From assembly GCA_028994555.1 (NCBI GenBank), contig JARDVN010000001.1, forward strand, positions 3,968,001 through 4,032,000: DNA of 64,000 nucleotides, written 5' to 3'. Positions 41,471 to 52,384 of the stretch are shown here, one piece after another. Made by a program: the position numbers and the translations under genes. The notes below the pieces were generated by a model. That model had not been told where the DNA came from. It saw only the letters and a program-made list of their open reading frames with translations, and searched no databases. This DNA comes from Citrobacter amalonaticus (GTDB lineage Bacteria; Pseudomonadota; Gammaproteobacteria; Enterobacterales; Enterobacteriaceae). Each line of letters starts with the position of its first letter. Within the stretch, counting starts at the first letter, position 1.

Positions 41471-41546
41471 TGGCTCCTCTGACTGGACTCGAACCAGTGA
41501 CATACGGATTAACAGTCCGCCGTTCTACCGACTGAACTACAGAGGA
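41471..41546 (-). tRNA. tRNA-Asn (GTT)
   Basis: Exact reverse complement of the copy at 38236, 76 nt including CCA. Its promoter is visible upstream on the - strand: TTGACA (41590-41585), a 16-bp spacer and TAAGAT (41568-41563). Confidence 0.98.
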
Positions 41547-41616
41547 ATCGTTGTGGAGGCTTATCTTAGCGGCGAAAAATCTTTTGTCAAACCCCATTTC
41601 CGACATTCACGGTTAA

Positions 41617-43194
41617 TTGGCGCTTCTCTCAACAATTTGTTGCAATTGCAGAGATTTAATCGGGAAAAAACTTTGCAGCTTTTCTGTTTCTCCCTCATCA
41701 TTTGAAATGAGGTTTCAACTTTCTTCTCTAAGGTCCATTTTGAACGTCTCCGCAGCCCTACGCCAGGCCGTCTCCCGCACGCCCTGGTATGCTAAACGCA
41801 AGAGCTATAAGGTACTTTTCTGGCGCGAAATTACCCCGCTTGCTGTGCCAATTTTTCTTGAGAATACCTGTGTTTTGCTGATGGGCGTCCTCAGTACGTT
41901 TCTGGTCAGTTGGTTGGGCAAGGAGGCAATGGCGGGCGTTGGTCTGGCCGACAGCTTCAACATGGTGATTATGGCTTTTTTTGCCGCCATTGATTTGGGG
42001 ACGACGGTTGTTGTGGCCTTTAGCCTCGGTAAGCGTGATCGCCGACGCGCTCGCGCAGCGGCCCGGCAATCGCTGGTGATTATGACGCTCTTTGCCGTGA
42101 TTCTGGCGGCGGTGATTCACTACTTTGGCGCACAGATTATTAATGTTGTGGCGGGAGAAGCGACAGCGGAAGTGAAGGCTTTAGCGCTAACCTATCTGGA
42201 ATTAACGGTCCTTAGTTATCCTGCCGCCGCGATTGCTCTGATTGGTAGCGGCGCGTTGCGCGGCGCGGGCAATACGAAAATTCCGCTGCTGATAAATGGT
42301 GGGATGAATATCCTTAATATCATTATTAGTAGCATCCTGATTTACGGAATCTTTTCCTGGCAAGGGCTCGGCTTTGTCGGCGCCGGACTGGGTCTGACTA
42401 TTTCGCGCTATATCGGCGCGGTTGCCATTATCTGGGTGCTGATGATTGGCTTTAACCCGGCGCTGCGCATTCCGCTGAAAAGTTATTTTAAACCGCTGAA
42501 CTTCGCCATTATCTGGGAAGTGATGGGGATTGGCATCCCGGCCAGCATTGAATCGGTACTGTTCAACGGCGGCAAGTTATTAACGCAGATGTTTGTCGCC
42601 GGGATGGGCACCAGCGTCATTGCCGGTAATTTCATTGCATTCTCCATTGCCGCGCTGATTAACCTGCCGGGGAACGCGCTGGGGTCGGCATCCACCATTA
42701 TTACCGGAAGACGTCTGGGAAACGGACAGATTGCCCAGGCGGAGATTCAATTGCGCCACGTGTTCTGGCTTTCTACGATTGGCCTGACCGCTATCGCCTG
42801 GCTGAGCGCGCCGTTTGCCGGGCTGATGGCATCGTTTTACACCCGCGATCAGGAGGTGAAAGACGTGGTTGTCATCCTGATTTGGCTCAACGCGGCGTTT
42901 ATGCCTATCTGGGCTGCTTCCTGGGTTTTACCTTCAGGGTTTAAAGGCGCGCGCGATGCACGTTTCGCTATGTGGGTATCGATGCTGGGAATGTGGGGCT
43001 GTCGGGTAGTCGCTGGCTATACGCTGGGGATTGTTCTTGGCTGGGGTGTTGTCGGGGTCTGGATGGGAATGTTCTTCGACTGGGCGGTACGTGCAGCGCT
43101 ATTTTACTGGCGTATGGTTAGCGGACGTTGGCTGTGGAAATACCCGCGCCCGGAACATGAAAAGCTGACAAAATCACCCGTTGCGTCCGAATAA
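41617..43194 (+). CDS. yeeO: YeeO, MATE-family exporter
   Basis: A 525-residue, 12-helix MATE transporter very similar to E. coli YeeO, whose family exports flavins, dipeptides and drugs. Recognisable segments include the start of the core (KVLFWREITPLAVPIF), GTTVVVAFSLGKRDRRRARAA and GAGNTKIPLLING. E. coli YeeO has a comparable N-terminal extension, so the 41617 start is plausible, though ATG 41710 is an alternative. It sits between inverted tRNA-Asn copies. Confidence 0.93.
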   Translation: MALLSTICCNCRDLIGKKLCSFSVSPSSFEMRFQLSSLRSILNVSAALRQAVSRTPWYAKRKSYKVLFWREITPLAVPIFLENTCVLLMGVLSTFLVSWLGKEAMAGVGLADSFNMVIMAFFAAIDLGTTVVVAFSLGKRDRRRARAAARQSLVIMTLFAVILAAVIHYFGAQIINVVAGEATAEVKALALTYLELTVLSYPAAAIALIGSGALRGAGNTKIPLLINGGMNILNIIISSILIYGIFSWQGLGFVGAGLGLTISRYIGAVAIIWVLMIGFNPALRIPLKSYFKPLNFAIIWEVMGIGIPASIESVLFNGGKLLTQMFVAGMGTSVIAGNFIAFSIAALINLPGNALGSASTIITGRRLGNGQIAQAEIQLRHVFWLSTIGLTAIAWLSAPFAGLMASFYTRDQEVKDVVVILIWLNAAFMPIWAASWVLPSGFKGARDARFAMWVSMLGMWGCRVVAGYTLGIVLGWGVVGVWMGMFFDWAVRAALFYWRMVSGRWLWKYPRPEHEKLTKSPVASE

Positions 43195-43246
43195 ACAACG
43201 AAATGAGGAATATTTCGGCAAACAGTCGCGAAGTCGCATTCAGGCT

Positions 43247-43275
43247 TTGACAATGGCAGTGGGCGTCGCTAATAT
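43247..43275 (+). promoter_or_regulatory. tRNA-Asn promoter
   Basis: TTGACA (43247-43252), a 17-bp spacer and TAATAT (43270-43275), followed by GCGCC. Same design as the promoter at 38189. Confidence 0.85.
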
Positions 43276-43294
43276 GCGCCCCGTTCACAACGAT

Positions 43295-43370
43295 TCCTCT
43301 GTAGTTCAGTCGGTAGAACGGCGGACTGTTAATCCGTATGTCACTGGTTCGAGTCCAGTCAGAGGAGCCA
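43295..43370 (+). tRNA. tRNA-Asn (GTT)
   Basis: Identical 76-nt copy with GTT anticodon and encoded CCA, between yeeO and erfK. Confidence 0.98.
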
Positions 43371-43378
43371 GATTTAAG

Positions 43379-43406
43379 AAGCCCGCTTTTTAGCGGGCTT
43401 TTTTGC
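43379..43406 (+). terminator. tRNA-Asn terminator
   Basis: AAGCCCGC-TTTTTA-GCGGGCTT followed by T residues, as after the other + strand copies. Confidence 0.9.
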
Positions 43407-43431
43407 TTTTCAGAACACCATTCCGGCGCCA

Positions 43432-44364
43432 TTAAATGCTGGTTTGTCCGTGGCTGATATTTACCGGCATTCCTGAGCGGCGCTCAAGCGCTTCGCTGAC
43501 GCGATTCACATCCACACCCTCACCGCTCATGAAGCTACGCATTACGGGCGTTATGGGCAACGGGACTTTTCTGTCAGATTCATATTCCGCACGGTTACGC
43601 GACAGCGGTTCATGCACTTCTACCCAACGGCTGCCGTCCGGCTCCAGGGTGGTTTTCACTGGCTGATCGATAATCTGTACGCGGGTGCCGACTGGCACGT
43701 TCTGGAACAGATGCTCGATATCATCGTTGCGTAAACGAATGCAGCCCTGGCTCACGCGCAGACCAATGCCGAAATTCGCGTTGGTGCCATGAATAGCGTA
43801 CAGCTTGCCGATATAGATGGCGTACAGCCCCATCGGGTTATCCGGCCCCGCAGGAACGAAGGCGGGCAGGCTTTCTCCCCTGCTTGCGTATTCACGGCGG
43901 GTATTCGCCGTCGGCGTCCAGCTCGGCGCTTCCTGCTTACGCTCAACTCTCGTCACCCAGTTACGCGGCGTTTCTCGTCCTGCCTGGCCAATACCAATAG
44001 GGAAAATCTCAACCGTGTCGCTGCCGTTTGGATAGTAGTAGAGACGCATCTCCGCCACGTTCACGACAATACCCTGACGAACAGTAGCAGGCAGAATGAT
44101 TTGCTGCGGCACAATCAGCGTTGAACCCGACTTCGGCAGGAACACATCCACATCCGGATTCGCTTCCAGCATATTGCTCAGCCCCTGCCCGTACTGAGCG
44201 GCAAATGCTTCAAGCGGTTGTGTATTCTTGTCGGGAACGGTAATCGTCAACGGATTTCCGACCAGGCGACTGCCTTCAGGTGGCAGTGGATAGCTGACAG
44301 CCAGCGCGCTCTGGCTTGCAAACAGCATGAATAATGAACAAAACAATTTTACACGAGGCAACAT
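43432..44364 (-). CDS. erfK: ErfK L,D-transpeptidase
   Basis: ATG 44364 starts a signal peptide (~1-22, LFASQSALA); upstream starts add residues that spoil it. The 310-residue protein has a LysM-like N-terminal region and the YkuD catalytic domain with [10 protein letters not shown] and SQGCIRL (nucleophile Cys in S-x-G-C-x-R). ErfK/YbiS-type enzymes attach Braun lipoprotein to peptidoglycan or form 3-3 cross-links in the periplasm. It lies downstream of cobT in the same orientation. Confidence 0.94.
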   Translation of the reverse strand: MLPRVKLFCSLFMLFASQSALAVSYPLPPEGSRLVGNPLTITVPDKNTQPLEAFAAQYGQGLSNMLEANPDVDVFLPKSGSTLIVPQQIILPATVRQGIVVNVAEMRLYYYPNGSDTVEIFPIGIGQAGRETPRNWVTRVERKQEAPSWTPTANTRREYASRGESLPAFVPAGPDNPMGLYAIYIGKLYAIHGTNANFGIGLRVSQGCIRLRNDDIEHLFQNVPVGTRVQIIDQPVKTTLEPDGSRWVEVHEPLSRNRAEYESDRKVPLPITPVMRSFMSGEGVDVNRVSEALERRSGMPVNISHGQTSI

Positions 44365-44438
44365 TTCCCTTTCCTCATTCGCGGCAGATGTGGGCAAATT
44401 ATAGCGTTTTTAAAGGCGATTAACCTCTTCCCTCACGC

Positions 44439-44469
44439 TGGCCAGCAAACTGCGCGGTTTACCGGCCAG
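44439..44469. terminator. Possible hairpin after cobT
   Basis: CTGGCC-AGC-AAAC / GTTT-ACC-GGCCAG forms a long imperfect stem in the cobT-erfK gap. No T run follows, so a factor-independent terminator is doubtful. Confidence 0.35.
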
Positions 44470-44483
44470 GCAAGGTCGCCTTA

Positions 44484-45548
44484 TCACGCTTCTTTGCCAT
44501 CCGGCAGCACGATATTGCTGGCAGCCAGTTGCCCCATGTTGCTGTACATCGCGCAGGCCGCTTCTACAATCGGCATCGCCAGCGCGGCGCCGCTCCCCTC
44601 TCCCAGGCGCATCCCCATATTGAGATAAGGCTCAAGCTCCAGATGCTCCAGCGCAATCCGTGCGCCTTTTTCGGCTGAGAAGTGCGAAGGGATCAGATAC
44701 GGTTTGATTTCCGGCGCAATCTGACAGGCGGCCAGCGCAGCGGAATAGGATAGAAAGCCATCCAGGAGCACCGGTAAACCGCAGGTCGCTGCGCCCAGGA
44801 TTACCCCTGCCATACCCACCAGGTCAAAACCACCGACTTTCGCCAGCACGTCCACCCCATCATGCGGATTGGGTTGGTTGACGGCAATCGCCCGGCGAAC
44901 CACTTCCACTTTATTGCCAACACGGGAAAGCGGCAGGTTTGCGCCAATCCCTACCACCGCTTCTGCCTCGCTGCCTGTCAGCACGCTGACAATCGCCGCG
45001 GCAGGCGTGGTATTCGCCATCCCTAACTCGCCAACGCCAAACAGCGTCACGCCGCGCTGTGCCTGTTCGCGTGTGTAGCGAATAACTTCCAGCAATAGCT
45101 CTTCCGCCTGCGTACGGCGCATCGCCGGACCGGTGGCGATATTTCCGCACCCACGCGCTACGCGCATGTTCACTACGCCGGGGATGAGTTCAGCATCAAT
45201 CCCCACATCAATCACATGTACCTTCGCACCCGCATGGGCCGCCAGCACGCAAACGCCCGTCGTGCCGCGCGTCATATTTGCCGCCTGAATGGCAGTCACC
45301 ACCTTAGGCGAAACGGCAACCCCTTCATCCCAGACACCGTGATCGGCACACATCACCAGTATCGCTTTCTCACCAACATGCGGGACACCGCTCAAACCCG
45401 GCATCCCGGCCAGTTGCACCGCCAGCGCCTCCAGCCGTCCCAGGCTACCGGGCGGCTTAAGCAAGCCATCAATGTGCTGTTGTGCGCGTGTCATCGCGCC
45501 ACGGTCTGGCGGCGGAATTTCGCGGAGTAAAGAGGTTAACGTTTGCAT
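44484..45548 (-). CDS. cobT: CobT, nicotinate-nucleotide:DMB phosphoribosyltransferase
   Basis: A 354-residue enzyme from ATG 45548 (ATG 45560 would add four residues). It makes alpha-ribazole phosphate from dimethylbenzimidazole and nicotinate mononucleotide for the lower ligand of cobalamin. Family motifs: [48 protein letters not shown] and [10 protein letters not shown]. Last gene of the long cob operon. Confidence 0.96.
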   Translation of the reverse strand: MQTLTSLLREIPPPDRGAMTRAQQHIDGLLKPPGSLGRLEALAVQLAGMPGLSGVPHVGEKAILVMCADHGVWDEGVAVSPKVVTAIQAANMTRGTTGVCVLAAHAGAKVHVIDVGIDAELIPGVVNMRVARGCGNIATGPAMRRTQAEELLLEVIRYTREQAQRGVTLFGVGELGMANTTPAAAIVSVLTGSEAEAVVGIGANLPLSRVGNKVEVVRRAIAVNQPNPHDGVDVLAKVGGFDLVGMAGVILGAATCGLPVLLDGFLSYSAALAACQIAPEIKPYLIPSHFSAEKGARIALEHLELEPYLNMGMRLGEGSGAALAMPIVEAACAMYSNMGQLAASNIVLPDGKEA

Positions 45549-45573
45549 AAGTGTTCTCATTGTGTTGGCTGAC

Positions 45574-46317
45574 TCACAGCAGAGCCAGCAGGAAGATCAA
45601 CTCGCCAAGTTCTATTGCCGCACCCAGCGTATCGCCGGTTTGCCCACCCAACGTCCGTTTTAACAGTTGCCCCAGCAGGAAAATCGCCACCATTGTCACC
45701 ACCAGCGCCGCGACACCCTGCATTCCGGGCAGCAGGACCGCCGCCAGAATCGCCGCCAGGCCCAGGGTAAAGCAGGTTTGCTTCCCGGTGACATGGCCGA
45801 TAAAGACATTGCCTAACCCCTCTTCACGGGCGTAGCGATGGCGATACATCAGCAGCACGGCGGTTCCGCGCCCCACTGCACAGGCTGCCGCCAGCGCGGC
45901 CAGCATTGGAGTGCCGCGTAACGCCAGTTCACTGATGACCAGTACTTTCGCCAGTAGAACAAAAATCAGCGCCAGACCGCCGTGCGTTCCCAGCCGGCTG
46001 TCGCGCATAATCTCCAGCATGCGCTCCCGGCTGCGGGCGGAGAAAACGCCGTCACAGGTATCGGCGAGACCATCGAGGTGAAAACCTCCGGTCATCAGCG
46101 CCAGCGCTAACACGGTAAAGAGCGCCGCCAGCGGTATGCCGCACCAGGCCTGGATGAGCATAAACACCAGCCCACTCAACGCGCCGAGCAGCAGGCCAAT
46201 GAGCGGGAAAGTCACAATACCGCGTGAATACTGATCAAATTCCAGCCCCTGCGACCAGCGACCCGGAACGGGCAAACGCGTAATAAAAGAGAGCATTGCC
46301 CAGAACAACTTACTCAT
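45574..46317 (-). CDS. cobS: CobS, adenosylcobinamide-GDP ribazoletransferase
   Basis: A 247-residue polytopic membrane enzyme joining alpha-ribazole (phosphate) to adenosylcobinamide-GDP, the final assembly step. Motifs: [10 protein letters not shown]-x-[10 protein letters not shown] and [19 protein letters not shown]. It overlaps cobU by 4 bp (ATGA). Confidence 0.95.
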   Translation of the reverse strand: MSKLFWAMLSFITRLPVPGRWSQGLEFDQYSRGIVTFPLIGLLLGALSGLVFMLIQAWCGIPLAALFTVLALALMTGGFHLDGLADTCDGVFSARSRERMLEIMRDSRLGTHGGLALIFVLLAKVLVISELALRGTPMLAALAAACAVGRGTAVLLMYRHRYAREEGLGNVFIGHVTGKQTCFTLGLAAILAAVLLPGMQGVAALVVTMVAIFLLGQLLKRTLGGQTGDTLGAAIELGELIFLLALL

Positions 46318-46859
46318 TTAATTTTGACTCCAATACCGGATACCACCAGCCACACCGCATCCGCAGCCGCCGCCAGGCGTTGATTGACCCGCCCGGCGAT
46401 ATCCCGAAAGTGCCGCGCCAGACGGTTTTCCGGGACGATCCCCATTCCGACTTCGTTAGTGACCAGCACCACCGTTGCCGGGCATCGCTGACAGGCCGCG
46501 ATCAGCGTCTGGATCTCCGCCTCAATCGCCGTTTCCAGCGCCGCGTAATCCCAGCTATCCGGGTCACCGTCACCACCAAAGGCAAACAGCAGGTTAGTGA
46601 CCATGGTGGTGATGCACTCCAGCAGAATGGCTTCATCCGCCGCGTTATCCGCAGTGATCAGCGCATCAAGATGCTGCCAGCACTCGGCGGTACGCCAGTG
46701 CGCCGGACGCCCCTTGCGATGATGCTGTATGCGCGCTGCCATCTCGTCATCGAAAATCTGCGATGTCGCGATGTACAGCACCTGTGGGAAATCAGCGATC
46801 AGGGCTTCGGCATGACGACTCTTACCACTGCGCGCGCCGCCTGTGACCAGAATCATCAT
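46314..46859 (-). CDS. cobU: CobU, cobinamide kinase/guanylyltransferase
   Basis: A 181-residue bifunctional enzyme with P-loop [12 protein letters not shown] (7-18) and the [11 protein letters not shown] motif. It phosphorylates adenosylcobinamide and transfers GMP to form adenosylcobinamide-GDP. Overlaps cbiP and cobS by ATGA junctions. Confidence 0.96.
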   Translation of the reverse strand: MMILVTGGARSGKSRHAEALIADFPQVLYIATSQIFDDEMAARIQHHRKGRPAHWRTAECWQHLDALITADNAADEAILLECITTMVTNLLFAFGGDGDPDSWDYAALETAIEAEIQTLIAACQRCPATVVLVTNEVGMGIVPENRLARHFRDIAGRVNQRLAAAADAVWLVVSGIGVKIK

Positions 46860-48377
46860 ACGGACTCCCGGTGTTGTTGCATGATGGTATAAATTTTCTC
46901 AATATCGATGTGTTGCCGCATCGCATCCGCCAGCAGATCAAACTGCTGCGATTTATATTGCGCGTATTGGAACTCAGGATCCAGGGGAGCCAGCCCCTTA
47001 CGCATGCGCAGACCGTTGATCAGCGCCCGCGTGAAATCATCGCTGTCGAATAACCCATGCAGATAGGTGCCAAACGCCAGTCCATCGGCGGTGACCGCGC
47101 CGTCCGCAACATTGTCGCCATGCTTGCAAATCTGCATCACGGTTTGGCAATCTCCATTGAGCGCCGTTTCGCCCATGTGAATTTCATAGCCGCGCACCGG
47201 CAACCCGGACGCCGCCGACAGCCAGTCCGGCAGTGATGGGCTCATCGTCGCCGTCACTTGCGTCGTGGTTTTATGCCGGGCAAAATGCGTCACCGTATCA
47301 AGCAGCCCTAGGCCCGGCAGCGTTCCCAGCCCAGACTCAACCTCATCAATAATGGTCTCGCCAAGCATCTGGTAGCCACCACAGATCCCTACGACGGGAA
47401 TGTTTTGTTGGTGCGCCTGCAACACCGCGTGGGCCATGCCGCTTTCACGCAGCCATACCAGATCGCCAAGTGTGTTTTTGCTGCCCGGCAAAATCACCAG
47501 ATCCGCGTCCACCAGTTCTTGCGGATCGCGGACATAACGCACACGTACGTCTGGTTGCGCCGCGAGGGCGTTGAAATCGGTGAAGTTAGAGATATGCGGG
47601 ATCTGCACCACGGCGATATTGATATCGCGTTTTTCCGTGCGCAGGTATTTTCCCTTTTGCAGCGCCACGCCGTCCTCGTCTTCGAGATCGACATCCAGCC
47701 ACGGCATTACGCCCAGCACGGGCACGCCGGTCAGGTTTTCAATCTGTTCGATCCCGGAGTAAAGCAGCGCCACGTCACCGCGAAACTTATTGATGATCAC
47801 CCCTTTCACCCGAGCACGTTCGTGCTCATGCAGCAGCGCGAGCGTGCCGTAGATCGACGCGAACACCCCGCCGCGATCAATATCAGCCACCAGGATCACC
47901 GGACACTGCGCCATTTCGGCCATCCCCATATTGACGATATCGCGGTCACGCAGATTAATTTCCGCCGGACTGCCCGCCCCCCTCAAGCACCAGTACGTCA
48001 AAATCCTGCGCCAGACTGGTGTAAACAGAAAGGATCTGCTCGCGCAGACGCGGTTTGTACTCGTGATAGCTGACGGCATCCATATCGGTCGCAACCTGTC
48101 CCATCAGCACCACCTGCGCTTTGCGATCGCTGGTCGGTTTCAACAGCACTGGATTCATACGGACATCCGGCACAATACCCGCGGCTTCAGCCTGGAAAAT
48201 CTGCGCCCGTCCCATCTCTTTGCCTTCCGGCGTGATACCGGAATTGAGCGCCATATTCTGCGACTTAAACGGCGCGGTACGCAGACCGTCCTGATAAAAA
48301 ATGCGGCATAGCCCCGCCACCAGAACGCTCTTACCGACGTCAGACGCCGTTCCCTGCAACATAATAGCCTGTGTCAT
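46856..48377 (-). CDS. cbiP: CbiP, adenosylcobyric acid synthase (one apparent frameshift)
   Basis: Start ATG 48377 behind AAGGAGG. With one C removed from 47977-47982 it encodes 506 residues, the family length, through [21 protein letters not shown]. The N-terminal ATP-binding domain has [14 protein letters not shown]; the C-terminal glutamine amidotransferase domain has [11 protein letters not shown] with the nucleophile Cys. It amidates four side-chain carboxylates of adenosylcobyrinic acid a,c-diamide. Confidence 0.95.
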
Positions 48378-49189
48378 GACGCCTCCTTGATTGCGCGTTG
48401 TCGCATGCAACTGAAAAATTCATCTTCGGTTTTACACAGCGGCATGCCTAACTGCGCATGCAGTTTTACCAGCCAGGGTTGCGTTAACCCGGCCTCTTCA
48501 ATCAGCGCCGTGCGGGCAAAAACCTCACCCGGGTCGCCGTGCGCCAGCACTTCGCCATGACGTAACACGTAGACGGCATTGCTGACTTCATAAATCAGAT
48601 CAATATCATGGCTGGAGATCACCACGTGATTCCCCTGCGCCACAATCCGTTTGATGATGTCGATCATCTGGCTGCGTCCTGAAGGATCAAGCCCGGCCGT
48701 GGGTTCATCGAGTAATAAATATTTTGCCCGCAGCACCAGCGCCCCGGCGATAGCCACCCGTTTTTTCTGCCCGTGGCTTAAGCACTGAATCGGCTGCTGG
48801 CGAAAATGTTGCGCATCCACCAGGGTGAGCGCCTCGTCGACTCGTCTGGCAATTTCTCCCTCCTCCACGCCAAGATTGCGCAGGCTGAAGGCGATATCGC
48901 TGTCAATATCGGTATAGAAAATCTGCTGATCGGGATCCTGAAATACCGTTGCCACCTGCTGGCGCAAGGCCAGCAGGCCGCGCTTGCTGTAGTCCAGCGG
49001 TTTTCCCTGCCACAATACCGCGCCCTGTTGCGGTCGCAGTAATCCGCTCAGATTCATAAATAGGGTGGATTTCCCACAGCCGTTGGCTCCCACCAGTCCG
49101 GTGACAGCATGCTGAGAAAAATTCAGCGTCAGCCCTTTAAGTACCTGCGCATCCTGATAACGAAACCAGAGTTCGGTGGTGGCAAGCAT
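48374..49189 (-). CDS. cbiO: CbiO, cobalt ECF transporter ATPase
   Basis: A 271-residue ABC ATPase: Walker [10 protein letters not shown] (~34-42), signature [15 protein letters not shown], Walker [13 protein letters not shown] and switch His in ISSHDIDL. It powers the CbiMNQO cobalt importer. Its stop overlaps the cbiP start. Confidence 0.96.
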   Translation of the reverse strand: MLATTELWFRYQDAQVLKGLTLNFSQHAVTGLVGANGCGKSTLFMNLSGLLRPQQGAVLWQGKPLDYSKRGLLALRQQVATVFQDPDQQIFYTDIDSDIAFSLRNLGVEEGEIARRVDEALTLVDAQHFRQQPIQCLSHGQKKRVAIAGALVLRAKYLLLDEPTAGLDPSGRSQMIDIIKRIVAQGNHVVISSHDIDLIYEVSNAVYVLRHGEVLAHGDPGEVFARTALIEEAGLTQPWLVKLHAQLGMPLCKTEDEFFSCMRQRAIKEAS

Positions 49190-49197
49190 GCTATTCC

Positions 49198-49875
49198 TTA
49201 CAGGTGAAAATCACCCTGATACAATTTGATATCTAACGTCGCCGCCATTTGCTGATAGCGAATCAGCACCCGGGTAAACAAAATGCCCACCAGCATCGCC
49301 AGCGAGCGATAGCCAATCGGCAGACTACGATAGCCAAAACGCAGCGTCTGCGCGCGATGAATGGCCATCGCTTCATCTAACAGAATAAAAATAAAGCGCC
49401 AGGTCAGCAGGATCTGTTCCGTCAGCAGGCGCGGTATCCGCGCCCGTTTGAGCAGTAAAATCAGCTGCGGAAACGGCAGGTTAAGCACCAGCCAGAACGT
49501 GGCGGCCAGCGCCGCCAGACTGCGCCAGAACGTCTCATTTGCAGTATGCAGCCCCGACGACGTCACGCCCAGCCAGTAACTGCCAACCGGAAAACTGACC
49601 AGCAGCGTTTGCGGGTCACGGCTGATGCTGAACAGAATCGTCACCACCCCTACCACCAGAAAGCCAAACGGCAGCGCCATCCAGCGGCACCAGCGGCGCA
49701 GGGAGATACGCAGCAGCCAGCAGGTCAGCCCGGCAATTAGCGCCAGCTCAATACCCTGTCCCCAGGCGGGCAGGGTAAAGGCCAGAATCATCAGCAACAG
49801 CCAGAACAGGAACTTACGTTCTGGCGAGACGTGAAACCAGCGGCTCTGATAACTGAGTCGATCAAGCCCGGTCAT
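49198..49875 (-). CDS. cbiQ: CbiQ, cobalt ECF transporter membrane coupling protein
   Basis: A 225-residue membrane protein with the EcfT features RARIPRLLTEQILLTWRF and an AIHRAQTLRFGYR coupling helix. It transmits ATPase motion from CbiO to CbiM. It starts inside the last codons of cbiN (ATG 49875; another ATG at 49878). Confidence 0.94.
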   Translation of the reverse strand: MTGLDRLSYQSRWFHVSPERKFLFWLLLMILAFTLPAWGQGIELALIAGLTCWLLRISLRRWCRWMALPFGFLVVGVVTILFSISRDPQTLLVSFPVGSYWLGVTSSGLHTANETFWRSLAALAATFWLVLNLPFPQLILLLKRARIPRLLTEQILLTWRFIFILLDEAMAIHRAQTLRFGYRSLPIGYRSLAMLVGILFTRVLIRYQQMAATLDIKLYQGDFHL

Positions 49876-50143
49876 CACGGCGTTGTCTGCCTTTGGTGTA
49901 ACCCAGGATATAGAAAATCACCGCCGCGCCAAGCGAGCCCTGCAAGGTAAACAACAGGCTTTCAATTTCCCCGCTCGCCGGTTCATATAGCGGCTGGAAC
50001 CACGGCTCATAATGCGGCGCCACCACCTGAATCTGGCTTTCCGCTTCACCATCCGAACCACCGTATTCTCCACCGTGGTTGATGAAGAACGGCAATACGA
50101 CCAAAGCAATCACCATGGCTAACAATATCAGCGTCTTTTTCAT
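49862..50143 (-). CDS. cbiN: CbiN, cobalt transport auxiliary protein
   Basis: A 93-residue protein with two membrane helices (~4-22 and ~63-82) around an acidic periplasmic loop (GGEYGGSDGEAESQI). It stimulates cobalt uptake by CbiM. One base separates it from cbiM. Confidence 0.95.
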   Translation of the reverse strand: MKKTLILLAMVIALVVLPFFINHGGEYGGSDGEAESQIQVVAPHYEPWFQPLYEPASGEIESLLFTLQGSLGAAVIFYILGYTKGRQRRDDRA

Positions 50144-50144
50144 C

Positions 50145-50882
50145 TTAATGTCCTTGCGCGGTAATCAGTTGCCGTTTCGTCAGCTGGTCGTAGATCATCA
50201 CGGTCAGCAAGCCTTCGGCGATAGCAATCGGGATCTGCGTCAGGCAGAAAATCCCCATAAACTTGACGACAGACCCCGTCGCACCCGCTTCGGGATCCGG
50301 GAAGGCCACACCTAGCTGCACCGACGTGACAAAGTAGGTCACCAGATCCGCCAGCATGGCGCAGAGGAAAACGCCGACATCACGACGGAGCCCCGCACGG
50401 CAGGCCATCTTCCACACCATATAGCCGACAACCGGGCCAATGACTGCCATCGACATGCCGTTCGCGCCGAGTGTGGTTAACCCGCCGTGCGCCAGCAGCA
50501 GCGCCTGGAACAACAGTACAATAGCGCCGAGAACCGCCACCACGCCCGGTCCAAACAGGATCACTGCCAGCCCGACGCCTGTCGGATGTGAGCAGCTACC
50601 GGTAACCGACGGGATCTTCAGTGCCGACAGCACAAAAATAAATGCCCCGCACAGCGCCAACAGGACCTTCTGGTGGCTATCCTCCATGACGATATGGCGT
50701 AAACGCACCAGTCCGTACCACAGGCACGGTAAAAACAGCAGCCACCACGCCAGCGCCCACATCGGCGGTAAAAACCCTTCCATGATGTGCATGGCGAACG
50801 CCTGCTCCGGCACAATCATCAGTAATAGCGCCGCAGCCAGACCACTGAATGACAGCTGTTTCAGCTGTTGTTCGAGTTTCAT
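50145..50882 (-). CDS. cbiM: CbiM, cobalt-binding S component
   Basis: A 245-residue protein from ATG 50882, which overlaps the cbiL stop. A signal-like first helix ends [13 protein letters not shown]; the new N-terminal Met-His is the known Co2+ ligand. [15 protein letters not shown] supplies further ligands. Five or more membrane helices follow. It forms the substrate-specific part of the importer. Confidence 0.96.
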   Translation of the reverse strand: MKLEQQLKQLSFSGLAAALLLMIVPEQAFAMHIMEGFLPPMWALAWWLLFLPCLWYGLVRLRHIVMEDSHQKVLLALCGAFIFVLSALKIPSVTGSCSHPTGVGLAVILFGPGVVAVLGAIVLLFQALLLAHGGLTTLGANGMSMAVIGPVVGYMVWKMACRAGLRRDVGVFLCAMLADLVTYFVTSVQLGVAFPDPEAGATGSVVKFMGIFCLTQIPIAIAEGLLTVMIYDQLTKRQLITAQGH

Positions 50883-51592
50883 TCTGCATACTCCCACTGT
50901 TTGTTAACCAGGATGGTCGAGAAATAAGGCAACGGCCGATCGTCGCTGACCTCGTTGAGATGCCGCCAGCATTGCTCTCCAGGGAGCGTCGCTTCGGCCA
51001 TCATCAGTGCGCAGTTCAGTAATCCGGCCTGCTCCAGCAGCGCTTTAATACGCGCAAAGCGACCATAGACCTTCATCAGCACCAGACTGTCGTGTTGGCG
51101 AAGCGCGTGGGCAATTTCCGCTTCCGGCGCGGTACAGGAGATCACCGCCAGCGACTGTTGTTCCATCGCCAGCGGCGTTTTGGATCGGGCGGCAATGGCG
51201 GCAAACGATGTCACGCCAGGCACGATCTCCAGCCAGTCAGCGCACCCGATGCGCTGTAGCAAAAAGACCCAGGTGCTGAACAGCATGGCATCGCCGAGGG
51301 TGATAAATCCCACCTGTTTACCCGCCTCAACTTCCCTGGCCAACGCCGCGGCCACTTCATCCCAGACCGCCTCTTTTTCCGCGCTGTCTGCGCTCATCGG
51401 GAAATGGCAGCAACGAATTTCTGTGTTCGCGCCGATATATTCCCGCACGATGGAAAGCGCCAGGCTGTCGCCGCCCTTTCGCCCCGCCGGCGCATAGAGG
51501 ATATCCAGCGAACCGAGAATGCGGGAGGCGCGCACAGTGATCAGATCGGCCGCTCCCGGACCGGTGCTCAGGGCATACAGTTTGCCGCTCAT
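50879..51592 (-). CDS. cbiL: CbiL, cobalt-factor II C20-methyltransferase
   Basis: A 237-residue SAM-dependent tetrapyrrole methylase with N-terminal [17 protein letters not shown] and [15 protein letters not shown]. It methylates C20 early in the anaerobic corrin pathway. ATGA junctions on both sides. Confidence 0.95.
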   Translation of the reverse strand: MSGKLYALSTGPGAADLITVRASRILGSLDILYAPAGRKGGDSLALSIVREYIGANTEIRCCHFPMSADSAEKEAVWDEVAAALAREVEAGKQVGFITLGDAMLFSTWVFLLQRIGCADWLEIVPGVTSFAAIAARSKTPLAMEQQSLAVISCTAPEAEIAHALRQHDSLVLMKVYGRFARIKALLEQAGLLNCALMMAEATLPGEQCWRHLNEVSDDRPLPYFSTILVNKQWEYAE

Positions 51593-52384
51593 GCTGCTTC
51601 CTCCATCGCCACGTTCAATGCCTGTTGCAGATGCGCGACGAACATCGCCCGTACCGCCGGGTTTTCACCCAGACCACTCAGCCACGGCGTGGCGGGTATG
51701 CCCGCAGCATTAAACCGGGTTTTCCAGGAGTCCTCTTCATCAGAAGCCATATCGTTAATCGCATGATCGCCGGCGACAAGCATTAGCGGCATAAGATGGA
51801 CGGCTTTGACCCCCCTCTTTGCTCAGGCTCTCAATCAGAATATCGACTTCCGGATAGCTCTCCACCGCACCGACACGCGCCGGAAAGCGTTGCGCCGTCA
51901 TCATATGGTCGAGACATGCATAAGCGGCAAACGCGTGGTGGCTGGCGCCGTGGCCCATGAACACCACTTTTTCTTGCTCACCCAGCGCAGGCATCTGCTG
52001 TTGTAATGCCCGCATCAACTGCGCGTAATCGTCGTGGTTGCTCAACAGTGGCACGCCGAGCGTCAGACGAGCGAACAGCGGGCGCATGCTCTGCACTTCA
52101 CGGACAATTTTTTCGTATTCGTCGCCGTTAATAATGTGCAGTGACTGAATCGCCACATCCTGATATCCCTGCTCCGCGAGCTTTTGTAACGCCTGAAGCG
52201 GGGTATCGATGTCGATCCCGTCACGCTGCTTGAGCTTGCGGATAATCATCCCGGAGGTAAAGGCGCGAAACAGGGTACGGTCGGGACAACTAGCGGCCAG
52301 ATCGCGCTCACAGGCCACAATGTTTTTCTCACAGGTCTCGTGATAGCTGGTGCCGAAGCTAATCACCAGAAGCGCTTTTTTCAT
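51589..52384 (-). CDS. cbiK: CbiK, anaerobic cobaltochelatase (one apparent frameshift)
   Basis: Removing one C from 51810-51815 restores 264 residues, the Salmonella length, via SKEGVKAVHLMPLMLVAGDHA. It inserts Co2+ into sirohydrochlorin. Metal-binding His occur in FMGHGASHHA and VAGDHA. N-terminal LLVISFGTSYHETCE is typical of the family. Confidence 0.95.
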
